41,785 nt of DNA, taken from positions 1 to 41,785 of the forward strand of contig NZ_JARKOZ010000140.1 in NCBI RefSeq assembly GCF_029978005.1, read 5' to 3'. The DNA comes from Solidesulfovibrio sp. (lineage in GTDB: Bacteria; Desulfobacterota; Desulfovibrionia; Desulfovibrionales; Desulfovibrionaceae). The notes under the pieces are model-generated. The model was given only the letters and a program-made list of their open reading frames with translations, did not search any database and had not been told where the DNA came from. The position numbers were made by a program, and so were the translations under genes. Positions 17,833-25,558 of the stretch are shown one piece after another. Each line of letters opens with the position of its first letter. The stretch's first letter is position 1.

Positions 17833-17973
17833 GCCGCGAACGCCTTCCAAAAGATTCAGGACCGCACAAAACTGTAATTTTGCATTCCTGGACGCATCCT
17901 CTATGGAGTACCCGTCACAGTCGGCCCGCCCGTCCCCGCCGCCGCAAACCCTCATTACGGTTTAGAAACAGAC

Positions 17974-19359
17974 ATGAAAAAGAGCTATACCCACATCGAC
18001 CTGATCTATCTCGTCCTCGTCGTCGTCACTGCGCTGGCCAGCGGTTCGGCCATGGCCGTCGCCTTCGGCGAGGAGGAATCCCTGGCCTTTCTGGCCACCT
18101 ATGACGATCTGATCCCGTACGCCAGCCTGGGCGTGGGCCTTTCGCCCCTGGCCGCCTTCCTGCTCCTGTGGCGGGTCTGGATGGCCTGGCGCTACGCCTC
18201 CTGCCCGCCGGCGCCGGACGCGGCCCTGCCCGTGGCCACGGTGGTCATCCCGGCCTACAACGAGGGCCGGCAGGTGCTCGAAACCATCCGCTCGGTCATG
18301 GCCAGCGACTACCCGGCGGAGAAGCTCCATATCCTGTGCATCGACGACGGCTCGGCCGACGACACCTGGCAGTGGATGCTGCTCGGAGCCAAGGAGTTCC
18401 CCACCCGGCTGCGCCTGCTGCGCCAGCCCCGCAACATGGGCAAGCGCCATGCCCTGCTGGCCGGGTTCCGCCAGGCCCGCGGCGAGGTCTTCGTGACCAT
18501 CGACTCCGACTGCCTGGTCATGTCCGACACCCTGCGCCATCTGGTGAGCCCGTTTGCCGCCTCGCCGCGCACCGGGGCCGTGGCCGGCAACGTGCGGGTG
18601 CTCAACCGCGGCGACGGGGCCATCCCCAAGATGCTCGACGTGTCCTTCACCATGTCCTTCGACTTCCTGCGCCGGGGCCAGGGAACCTACGGCGGCGTGC
18701 TGTGCACGCCCGGGGCCCTTTCCGCCTACCGCACCAGCGCCCTGGCCCCGGCCATGGAGGCCTGGGCCGAACAGACCTTCATGGGCCGGCCGGCCAACAT
18801 CGGCGAGGACCGGGCCCTGACCAACATCATCCTCGGCCAGGGCCTCCGGGTGGACTACCAGAAGGACGCGGTGGTGCTGACCAACGTGCCGGCCGGCTAT
18901 CGGGGGCTGTACCGGATGCTGCTGCGCTGGGCGCGCAGCAACGTGCGGGAATGCCTGGTCATGCTGCGCTTCCTGCCGCGCCGCTTCCGCCATGGCGACG
19001 GCGGGAGCGGCTGGGTGCGCCTGTCCGGGATCTCAGAGCTGCTCATGCTGCCGGCCACGGAGATCGTCAAGGCGGCCAGCCTGGCCGGGCTGTGCCTGGC
19101 CCCTTTCGCCGGGGCGCAGGCCCTGGTCGTCGGCAGCCTCATCGCCGCCGCCGTGCCGGCCGTCGTCTACCAGTTCCGGGAGCGCGGCCTGTTCGGCCTG
19201 GTCTGGGGCGTCGGCTACTGCTTCTTCTGGGTGTTCGGTCTGTCGTGGATCACCCTGTGGGGGCTCTTCACGGCCATGCGCTCGGGCTGGCTCACCCGCG
19301 ACCTGGAGCCCGCCGCCGCGCCGGCGGCCCTGGCCAAGGAAAGCCCGGACGCCGCCTAG
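17974..19359 (+). CDS. Processive-type GT2 glycosyltransferase (HAS/NodC/BcsA-like)
   Basis: 461 residues. Two N-terminal hydrophobic segments (about 8-30 and 48-68) precede a GT-A domain with VVIPAYNEG at 90-98, DDGS at 124-127, DSD at 177-179, GED at 277-279 and RWARS at 318-322. The last element is the (Q/R)xxRW acceptor-channel motif of processive synthases such as hyaluronan and chitin synthases. Three or more C-terminal membrane helices follow (about 350-430). It could polymerise and extrude a homopolymer alone or extend a lipid-linked sugar. Its stop codon shares the palindrome CTAG with the stop of the convergent acyltransferase gene, so the genes overlap by four bases. Confidence 0.87.
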   Translation: MKKSYTHIDLIYLVLVVVTALASGSAMAVAFGEEESLAFLATYDDLIPYASLGVGLSPLAAFLLLWRVWMAWRYASCPPAPDAALPVATVVIPAYNEGRQVLETIRSVMASDYPAEKLHILCIDDGSADDTWQWMLLGAKEFPTRLRLLRQPRNMGKRHALLAGFRQARGEVFVTIDSDCLVMSDTLRHLVSPFAASPRTGAVAGNVRVLNRGDGAIPKMLDVSFTMSFDFLRRGQGTYGGVLCTPGALSAYRTSALAPAMEAWAEQTFMGRPANIGEDRALTNIILGQGLRVDYQKDAVVLTNVPAGYRGLYRMLLRWARSNVRECLVMLRFLPRRFRHGDGGSGWVRLSGISELLMLPATEIVKAASLAGLCLAPFAGAQALVVGSLIAAAVPAVVYQFRERGLFGLVWGVGYCFFWVFGLSWITLWGLFTAMRSGWLTRDLEPAAAPAALAKESPDAA

Positions 19360-20330
19360 GACGCCGACGATCGCTCCTCCGGGTCCTCGACGAAGAAGGG
19401 ATCGTGGCCGCCCCGGGCCATGAGCAGGCGAAAGGCCAGGAAGTAGAGGTAATGGCTGGGGTTGGCCACGACGGCCCGGGAGAGGCGCTCGGCCAGGCGG
19501 GCCGTGGCCAGCCCGGCCTCCTCGGCCGAGGGGCCGACGTCCGGCAGGGGCTCCTCGATGCGAAGCGTCAGGCGGCCGTCGTCGCCGCGCTCCATGAAGC
19601 ACGGCAGCACGGCGCAGCCGGTGCGGCCGGCAAGCTCCATGGGGCCGAGCGAAAAGGCGGCCGAGCGGCCGAGGAACGGCACCGCCGCCCGCCGCTCGCC
19701 GCCGCCGCCGTCCACGGCCACGCCCAGCACATGGCCGCTCCGCAGGCAGGCGAAGGCCTCCTTGAGGCCGCCGAAGACGTTTACGTGCCTGACCGGCAGC
19801 GTGCGCTCGTGCTCCCAGCGCAGCTCCCGCGTGCGCCGCACCAGCGCGCCCCGGGCCTCGGGCAGCTTCTCGTTGAGGACCAAGGCCGGGGCGGAAAGCT
19901 GCCACATGCGGTAGCCGGCGTGGCCTATGGCGGCCATGATCATCTGGTTGGCCCCGTAGTGGCCGAAGGCGAGCATGGCCCCGCGCCCGCCGGCCAGGGC
20001 GGCGTCCAGGCGTTCCCGGCCCCGGATGGCCGCCAGCGCCGCCGTGCGCGCCGGGGTCAGCCTGGGGAAGAGCAGCACCTCGAGGTCGGTCTGGCAGAAT
20101 TCCACCAGCGCCTTGCGGGCCAGGGCCAACCGGACGGCGGCATCGTCCGGCACGCCCGGGACGTAGCGCGCCGCCTCGGCCATGCCGGCGAGCCGGGCGT
20201 TGGGCACGCGCCCGAGCAGGCGGCCGAGCCCCCTGGCCAGGGCGTGGGCCGCGCCGTCCGGCAGGGTCCAGACCAGATGTTTGAACGGATGCCAGTAGCC
20301 CCAGACCAGCGCGTCGCGCAGCATTCGCAT
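19356..20330 (-). CDS. LpxL/HtrB-family lipid acyltransferase-like protein
   Basis: 324 residues from the ATG at 20330, preceded by GGGGAGAG. The overall pattern fits the LpxL/LpxM acyltransferase superfamily, which adds secondary acyl chains to lipid A at the inner membrane. The catalytic segment reads AFGHYGANQM, with His124 present, but the acidic partner expected in HX4(D/E) is Gln129. Later elements such as LGVAVDGGGGERRAAVPFLG and MELAGRTGCAVLPCF match the usual acceptor-site blocks. Activity may be altered or the substrate different. It is the only minus-strand gene between 17974 and 25549, convergent with the GT2 gene and divergent from the epimerase gene, so it probably has its own promoter. 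Confidence 0.8.
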   Translation of the reverse strand: MRMLRDALVWGYWHPFKHLVWTLPDGAAHALARGLGRLLGRVPNARLAGMAEAARYVPGVPDDAAVRLALARKALVEFCQTDLEVLLFPRLTPARTAALAAIRGRERLDAALAGGRGAMLAFGHYGANQMIMAAIGHAGYRMWQLSAPALVLNEKLPEARGALVRRTRELRWEHERTLPVRHVNVFGGLKEAFACLRSGHVLGVAVDGGGGERRAAVPFLGRSAAFSLGPMELAGRTGCAVLPCFMERGDDGRLTLRIEEPLPDVGPSAEEAGLATARLAERLSRAVVANPSHYLYFLAFRLLMARGGHDPFFVEDPEERSSAS

Positions 20331-20448
20331 GGCGCTCTCCCCCCCCACGGTCGCCGGGCGGTAGCATGTCTGGCGGCCCCAGGGCAAATGGTGTATGGGC
20401 CGGGGACGCGACGCCGTCGCCACCACTTCGCACAAAAGGAAAAGACGC

Positions 20449-21390
20449 ATGCGCATACTCGTTACCGGCGGTTTCGGCTACATCGGCAGCGTGCTCGTGC
20501 CCGAACTGCTCGCCCGCGGCCACGAGGTCACGGCCTTCGACATCGGCTGGTTCGGCCGCCACCTGCCCGAGCACCCGAAGCTTTCGGCCGTGACCGGCGA
20601 CACCCGCGACATCGACGCCGTGCCCATGGAGGGCATGGACGCGGTGATCAACTTGGCCAACGTGGCCAACGACCCCTGCGGCGACCTGGATTCCAAGCTG
20701 ACCTGGGAGGTCAACTGCCTGGCCGTCATGAAGATGGCCGAAAAGGCCGTGGCCTGCGGGGTGAAGCAGTTCCTGCACGCCTCCTCGGGCTCGGTCTACG
20801 GCGTCAAGGACGAGCCGGAAGTGACCGAGGACCTGCCCTGCGTGCCCATCTCGGACTACAACAAGACCAAGATGGTCAGCGAACGCGTCCTTTTAAGCTA
20901 CGCCGACAAGTTCGCCCTGCAGATCATCCGGCCGGCCACGGTCTGCGGCTACTCGCCGCGCATGCGCCTGGACGTGGCCGTCAACCTGCTGACCATGCAG
21001 GCCCTGGCCAAGAAGCACATCACCGTGCTCGGCGGCGACCAGACCCGGCCCAACATCCACATGAAGGACATCGTGCGGGTGTTCCTGCATTTCCTGGACA
21101 CCGGCGACAGGCACACCGGCATCTACAACGCCGGGTTCGAAAACATTTCCATCCTCGACCTGGCCAAAATGATCGTCGAGGTCGCCCCGGCCGAGATCGA
21201 GATCAAGCCGTCCAACGACCCGCGCTCCTACCGCCAGAACTCCGACAAGCTGCTGGCCACGGGGTTTTCGCCCAAGTTCGGCGTGGCCGACGGCATCCGC
21301 GACGTGGCCGAGGCCTTCGCCTCGGGCAAGCTGGCCGACGAGGACCGCTGGTACAACATCCGCACCATGAAGACCCTGCCCAGGCTGTAG
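20449..21390 (+). CDS. NAD-dependent epimerase/dehydratase (extended SDR)
   Basis: 313 residues. The N-terminal Rossmann motif TGGFGYIG at 6-13 binds NAD(P); Asp31 after the second strand favours NAD. The active site has SSGSVYG at 112-118 and Tyr137xxxLys141. Motifs such as NLANVANDP (about 68-76) and TRPNIHMKDIV near 205 are typical of nucleotide-sugar epimerases and dehydratases, so it likely makes an activated sugar for the glycan. The start at 20449 has AAAAGGAAAAG upstream. The gene opens a plus-strand run with the coiled-coil, ligase and hydrolase genes. A ketosphinganine reductase role (as for CerR) is conceivable but less likely from these motifs. Confidence 0.85.
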   Translation: MRILVTGGFGYIGSVLVPELLARGHEVTAFDIGWFGRHLPEHPKLSAVTGDTRDIDAVPMEGMDAVINLANVANDPCGDLDSKLTWEVNCLAVMKMAEKAVACGVKQFLHASSGSVYGVKDEPEVTEDLPCVPISDYNKTKMVSERVLLSYADKFALQIIRPATVCGYSPRMRLDVAVNLLTMQALAKKHITVLGGDQTRPNIHMKDIVRVFLHFLDTGDRHTGIYNAGFENISILDLAKMIVEVAPAEIEIKPSNDPRSYRQNSDKLLATGFSPKFGVADGIRDVAEAFASGKLADEDRWYNIRTMKTLPRL

Positions 21391-21431
21391 GACGCCTCCG
21401 CCGACCGGCGGACGCCATGGAGGACGAGGCG

Positions 21432-21881
21432 ATGGACAAACGGGAATTCCCCTGGGGACGCCTGGCCGCGGCCGGCGTCATCGCCCTCGTCCTCAACCTG
21501 ATCGGCGTGCTGTGGCTGGGCCTGTCCCAGGAGCGCCTGCGCGCCGCCATGGCCGTGCTGGACCAGGAGGTGCGCGCCCTGCCGCCCGCCGCCCCCTGCG
21601 GCGACGTGGAGGCCGTGGAAGCCGAGATCGCCGGCCTGCGCCAGGCCGTGACCGGCCTTTCCGGCAAGCTCGAAGGCCTCAAGCCCTCCAGGGAGGACGC
21701 CAAGGCCCTGGACCGGCTGGCCGGGGAGGTCAAGGCCCTGGCCGCCAGGGTCGAGGCCCTGGGCGCGGCCAAGACGGCCAAGCCCGCCAAGTCCGAAAAA
21801 ACCGCCTCTCCCCCCCGGGAGCGCCCCGCCCCGGGTGGTCCCTACTACGGCCCGGGCTATCCGGGCTGGCCCGGGTATTAG
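21432..21881 (+). CDS. Small membrane-anchored coiled-coil protein with Pro/Gly/Tyr tail
   Basis: 149 residues, no family recognised. One hydrophobic segment at about 12-33 is followed by a heptad-rich region (about 35-115, many Ala/Leu/Glu/Lys) interrupted by a PPAAPCGD kink, then a Lys/Ser/Pro linker and an unusual C-terminus, GGPYYGPGYPGWPGY, of aromatic residues spaced by Gly and Pro. The layout suggests an inner membrane anchor with a periplasmic rod and a sticky tip, perhaps a scaffold or chain-length helper for the polymerase encoded next. I chose the ATG at 21432 because GGAGGACGAGG lies just upstream; an ATG at 21417 would add five residues. Confidence 0.6.
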   Translation: MDKREFPWGRLAAAGVIALVLNLIGVLWLGLSQERLRAAMAVLDQEVRALPPAAPCGDVEAVEAEIAGLRQAVTGLSGKLEGLKPSREDAKALDRLAGEVKALAARVEALGAAKTAKPAKSEKTASPPRERPAPGGPYYGPGYPGWPGY

Positions 21882-21905
21882 CCCCGGCGCGGACGGTCGG
21901 CGGCC

Positions 21906-23513
21906 ATGGAACGCTCCCGAAACAACCTGCCCCGGGTGATCCCGGTCCTCTGCCTGGCCGGGGCGGCGGCGCTCGGCGCGGCGCTCTTCCATGACTGGCG
22001 CATGGCGGCCGGGGCCGTTGCCCTGGTCGTCGCGGTCCTGATCGCGCTTTTCCCCTTCGCCGGGCTGCTGTGCGCCACGGCCGTCCTCTTCGTCGGCACG
22101 CCCTCGCTCAAGATCGTCCACGCCCCGGGCGTGGTCACCCAGTTCTTCCCGGCCATGCTGTTCATTCCGCTTGTCTGCCTGGGCTTTCTGGTCCGGGCGG
22201 CCCTCGACGGAGGACGCCGTCGGCCTGTGCGGCGCGAGAATCTCTCCGTGCTGCTTCCTTTCGTGGCCGCCGTGGGCACGCTGCACCTGCTCGCCCTGGC
22301 CTGGGCTCCGCACACGCTCTTCGGCCTGGGGCAGCTGGCCACCCTGGCCAGCAACGTCCTTTTCTTCTGCCTGATCGTCGGGGCCGTGTCCGACGTCGGC
22401 CGGCTGCGGGCGCTTTGCCTGTCCGTCGTCGTTTCGGCCGTGATCGTGTGCGCCACCATGGTCTGCGCCGCGCAGTACGACTGGGCCGGCACGCTGCACC
22501 TGGCCAGCGGCGTGGAGCTCAACTTCGAACTGTTCTCCGAGGCCCGCTGGGGCCGCATCGGCGGGCTGTGCTCGGCCAACCAGGCCGGCGGCTTCCTGGT
22601 CTTTTCCACCTTCATCGCCATGGGACTGGCCGTGCGCTGCCGCCGGATTCCCCGCGTCCTCTTCGGCCTCCTGTCGCTGACCTTTCTCACCTTCGTGGTG
22701 GTTTCGGGCTCGCGCGGGGCCATCCTGGGATTTGGCGGCGCGGCCGGCGCGTTCATGATCCTGCACCGGCCCACCCGGGAAAAACTCCTCAGCCGCTCGA
22801 CGCTCCTCGTGCTGGCCCTGGCCGTGGCCATCCTGGTCGGCAAGCCGTCGTTCATCGACCGGATGCTGGTCGGCTTCGGCTACGACGGGCCGCTGATCTT
22901 CTCCGCCAAGAAAAAGAGCGAATCCACGTCCAACGTCAGCGGCTCGGGGGCGCGCTTCCGCATGTGGAAAAAGGCCCTCTCGGTCATGGCCGACCGGCCC
23001 GAGCTCATGCTCCTGGGCCTGGGGCCGGGGGGATTCATCTGGCACACCCGCGAGCCCGAGGTGCACAGCCTCTGGCTGGCGTTCTTCTTCGACCTGGGCC
23101 TTTTGGGCGGCCTGACCGGCCTCCTGGGGCTGGCCGTCCTGGCCGGGTCCACGGTCACGGCCCTGCGCCGGACCCCGCCCGGGCAGGCGCGCCTGCTCTT
23201 CACGGCCGTGGCCGTGGCCGCCCTGGCCGAGCTCGGGATGCACAGCGCCATCGACCACGACCTGACCTCGCCGGTGTCCCGTTTCGCCTGGCTCTACGTC
23301 GCCGTCCTGGCCGCCGCCCTGCGGGTCGCCCGGACCGCTCCCGGGGCGGACGCGCCGCGCCCCACGATGGAGGTCGCCCATGCGACATCGCCCACGCCTC
23401 CCCTGGCTGGTCGTCCCGTGCCTGCTGGCCGCCCTGGCGGCCCCCGCGCCCTGCCCGGCCCAGCCCGCGCCGGAAATGCTCCTGGACCAGGCCCGGCGGC
23501 TTGCCGCCCGTGA
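21906..23513 (+). CDS. O-antigen ligase/polymerase family membrane protein (WaaL/Wzy-like)
   Basis: 535 residues with about ten to twelve membrane segments and a large periplasmic loop (about 315-395) carrying SGSGARFRMWKKAL and LGLGPGGF, then EVHSLWL, the pattern of the O-antigen ligase family (Wzy_C). Such proteins either polymerise lipid-linked repeat units or ligate glycan to an acceptor in the periplasm; with a flippase, a Wzz-like and a Wza-like protein nearby, a Wzy polymerase role is favoured. The last 45 residues are a Pro/Gly/Ala-rich stretch overlapping the next gene by 134 bases, so the true C-terminus may lie earlier if a frameshift is present. Confidence 0.82.
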   Translation: MERSRNNLPRVIPVLCLAGAAALGAALFHDWRMAAGAVALVVAVLIALFPFAGLLCATAVLFVGTPSLKIVHAPGVVTQFFPAMLFIPLVCLGFLVRAALDGGRRRPVRRENLSVLLPFVAAVGTLHLLALAWAPHTLFGLGQLATLASNVLFFCLIVGAVSDVGRLRALCLSVVVSAVIVCATMVCAAQYDWAGTLHLASGVELNFELFSEARWGRIGGLCSANQAGGFLVFSTFIAMGLAVRCRRIPRVLFGLLSLTFLTFVVVSGSRGAILGFGGAAGAFMILHRPTREKLLSRSTLLVLALAVAILVGKPSFIDRMLVGFGYDGPLIFSAKKKSESTSNVSGSGARFRMWKKALSVMADRPELMLLGLGPGGFIWHTREPEVHSLWLAFFFDLGLLGGLTGLLGLAVLAGSTVTALRRTPPGQARLLFTAVAVAALAELGMHSAIDHDLTSPVSRFAWLYVAVLAAALRVARTAPGADAPRPTMEVAHATSPTPPLAGRPVPAGRPGGPRALPGPARAGNAPGPGPAACRP

Positions 23514-25230
23514 ACGGACCGAGCCCGCGACGGCGGCCGACGCCGCCGCCCGGCTGCGCGAACTCCAGGACCTCTTGGGGGCCATGCGCCTGACCGGCGC
23601 GTTCACGGGCCTGGAGCAGATCTGCCCGCCGGCCTCCCTGGCGGCCATGATGCGCGAGCTGGCCGCCGGCCGGCCCGAGGCCCTGCCGCCGCTGCTCTCC
23701 CCCTGCCTGCTCGCCCTGGGCACCCTCGGCCGCCTGGACGGCCCGGCAACGGCGCAGGGCGCGCCGGCCGGACCGGGACCGTTCCCGGGTGCGGCCGCCG
23801 GGCCGCCTTCCCCGGGCGCGTTTCCACCGCCGAACGCGGGCGGGCCGCCGGCCGTTCCCGGCCCCGGACAAGGCGCGCCGGTCCCTGGCCCGGCCATGCC
23901 CCGGGCGCGCCTCGCCGTCTTCCTGCCGACCACGGCCCCGCGCCTGACGGTCTCCCCGGCCGTGCCCGACACGGCCTCGGGCGCGCCGGACTTCCCGGCC
24001 ACGGTCGTCGCGGCCGCCGGCGGCCGCGTGGCGCTCACCCTCACGGAAACGCCGGTCTACATCGAGGAGAAGCCCCGAGAGACGCCGCCCACGCCCGGCG
24101 AACGCCTGGCCTCGCCCTTCGGCGCGCACCCGGCCACCTTCCGCGGCGAGACGCCGCCCTTCGCCCTGGCCCGGGACCTGGGACTCGGCTGGCACCGGGG
24201 CGTGGCCTGGTGGGTGGACATCCAGTCCGACGCGGACCTCGCCGCCGGCCGGTTCGACTTCTCGCGCCTGGACGCCCAACTCGCGGCCATGGGCACGGAC
24301 ATGCGGGCCATGCTCACCATCATGCTGCCGGCGCGCCTGCGCCAGGACGGCCACGGCGGCGCCCCCGGCCAGCCCGGCCCCCCGGCCGTCAAGGCCGACG
24401 GCTCCTGGGAGCTCGGCCCGCCGCCGGCCGCCTACGACGCCTTCGTCACTGCCCTGGTCCGTCGCTACGGCGCGAGCCCCCCGGCCGGCGCGCCCCGGGT
24501 GACCTACTGGCAGTTCGAAAACGAGCTGGACCTGTCCCGGGCGCGAAACGACGCCGCCGGCTTCGCCGCCCTGACGCTGCGCACCGAACGGCTCATCAAG
24601 AAGGCGGACCCCGGGGCCAAGGTGCTCCTGGCCGGAGTTTCGGGCGAGGACTTCCCGCGCAATTTCGAAACGTATTACGTACCGCTGCTCAAGGCGCTGC
24701 ACGGAAAGGGCTTCGACATCTTCGACCTGCACGCCTTCGGCCGGGCCGGGGACTACCGGGGGCTTACGGCCATGACCGCCGCCGCGCGCCGGACCCTGGA
24801 CGCCACGGGTTTCGCCCGCGTGCCGCTGTGGATGACCGAGACCGCCACCTACAGCGGCGCGCCGACCGCCCCGCCGGGCCTGCCGCCCCAGACCGAGGCC
24901 GAGCAGGCGGCCGAACTGGTGCGGCGCGGCGTGTTCGCCCTGTCGCTCGGCGTGCAGAAGGTCTTCTGGGCCATGGTGCGCGAGGGTTTCCGCTTTCGCG
25001 GCGACGTCTTCGACCACGTCGGGCTCACCACCGATCCCCGGGTGAGCCCTGACCGACCCGACGGCGCGGCCAAGCTGGCCTTCTTTACCTATCGTCGACT
25101 TTGCGCCAAACTGGCCGGGTGCGACCCCAGGCCCGAACGCCTGTCCCTGGCCCCCGGGGCCTATGCCTACCGCTTCCGCGCCCCGGGCGGCCGCACGGTG
25201 GTGGTGGCCTGGGCCGATCCCAGGCCCTGA
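23380..25230 (+). CDS. Secreted PslG-like glycoside hydrolase (GH39/clan A type)
   Basis: 616 residues. A signal peptide (about 1-28, ending CPAQ) precedes a helical region (30-115), a Pro/Gly/Ala-rich linker (about 121-175), a short beta region and a TIM-barrel hydrolase domain (about 240-600). The acid/base Glu382 lies in QFENELD and the nucleophile Glu487 in WMTETATY, the spacing and context of retaining clan GH-A enzymes. PslG, a related type in the Pseudomonas Psl locus, trims the polymer made by its own cluster, and this protein may likewise edit or release the glycan in the periplasm. The start at 23380 has an excellent GGAGGT site, although it lies inside the ligase gene. Confidence 0.8.
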   Translation: MRHRPRLPWLVVPCLLAALAAPAPCPAQPAPEMLLDQARRLAARERTEPATAADAAARLRELQDLLGAMRLTGAFTGLEQICPPASLAAMMRELAAGRPEALPPLLSPCLLALGTLGRLDGPATAQGAPAGPGPFPGAAAGPPSPGAFPPPNAGGPPAVPGPGQGAPVPGPAMPRARLAVFLPTTAPRLTVSPAVPDTASGAPDFPATVVAAAGGRVALTLTETPVYIEEKPRETPPTPGERLASPFGAHPATFRGETPPFALARDLGLGWHRGVAWWVDIQSDADLAAGRFDFSRLDAQLAAMGTDMRAMLTIMLPARLRQDGHGGAPGQPGPPAVKADGSWELGPPPAAYDAFVTALVRRYGASPPAGAPRVTYWQFENELDLSRARNDAAGFAALTLRTERLIKKADPGAKVLLAGVSGEDFPRNFETYYVPLLKALHGKGFDIFDLHAFGRAGDYRGLTAMTAAARRTLDATGFARVPLWMTETATYSGAPTAPPGLPPQTEAEQAAELVRRGVFALSLGVQKVFWAMVREGFRFRGDVFDHVGLTTDPRVSPDRPDGAAKLAFFTYRRLCAKLAGCDPRPERLSLAPGAYAYRFRAPGGRTVVVAWADPRP

Positions 25231-25261
25231 CCGCGACCGCCCGCACCAGAAGGAACCCGAC

Positions 25262-25549
25262 ATGCCCCAGCCCGACCCCGGCATCTTCGACTCCGCTGCC
25301 TACGCCGAAGCCCTGGCCTTTGCCCGAAGCCTGCGCGCCCCGGGCAAGCCGTTGGATTTCCCGAGCTATTCCGATTATGTGCGCCTCGTGGCCGAGCGCG
25401 TGGTCATCGACCTCGACGCCTTCGACCCGGACATGGCCGATTTCCACGAACTGCCGGAGACCTACGAACTGGCTTACCTGACGGCGCGGCTGGAGAGGCT
25501 GCGCGCGCGCATCGCGGTCGAGCGCGGCGTGGACGTGAGCGGATTGTAA
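25262..25549 (+). CDS. Small acidic protein, unknown function
   Basis: 95 residues with AAGGA upstream of the ATG at 25262. No signal peptide or membrane segment. The sequence is acidic in the middle (VVIDLDAFDPDMADFHELPET) and ends with a helix rich in Arg and Leu. I recognise no domain. It follows the hydrolase gene by 31 bases and probably shares its transcript; it ends nine bases from the convergent chain-length gene. Codon use looks like that of the neighbours, which supports it being real. Confidence 0.6.
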   Translation: MPQPDPGIFDSAAYAEALAFARSLRAPGKPLDFPSYSDYVRLVAERVVIDLDAFDPDMADFHELPETYELAYLTARLERLRARIAVERGVDVSGL

Positions 25550-25558
25550 CGAAAGAGA

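Noticed and set aside
20449-21390. Epimerase-like gene as a CerR-type ketosphinganine reductase completing sphingolipid synthesis
   Set aside because: Its motifs look like nucleotide-sugar epimerases, and it sits in a separate transcript beside glycan genes. Kept only as a remote possibility.
21228-24044. Minus-strand open frame of more than 900 codons across the epimerase, ligase and hydrolase genes
   Set aside because: It lies opposite three genes with clear motifs, is compositionally extreme and has no recognisable domain.
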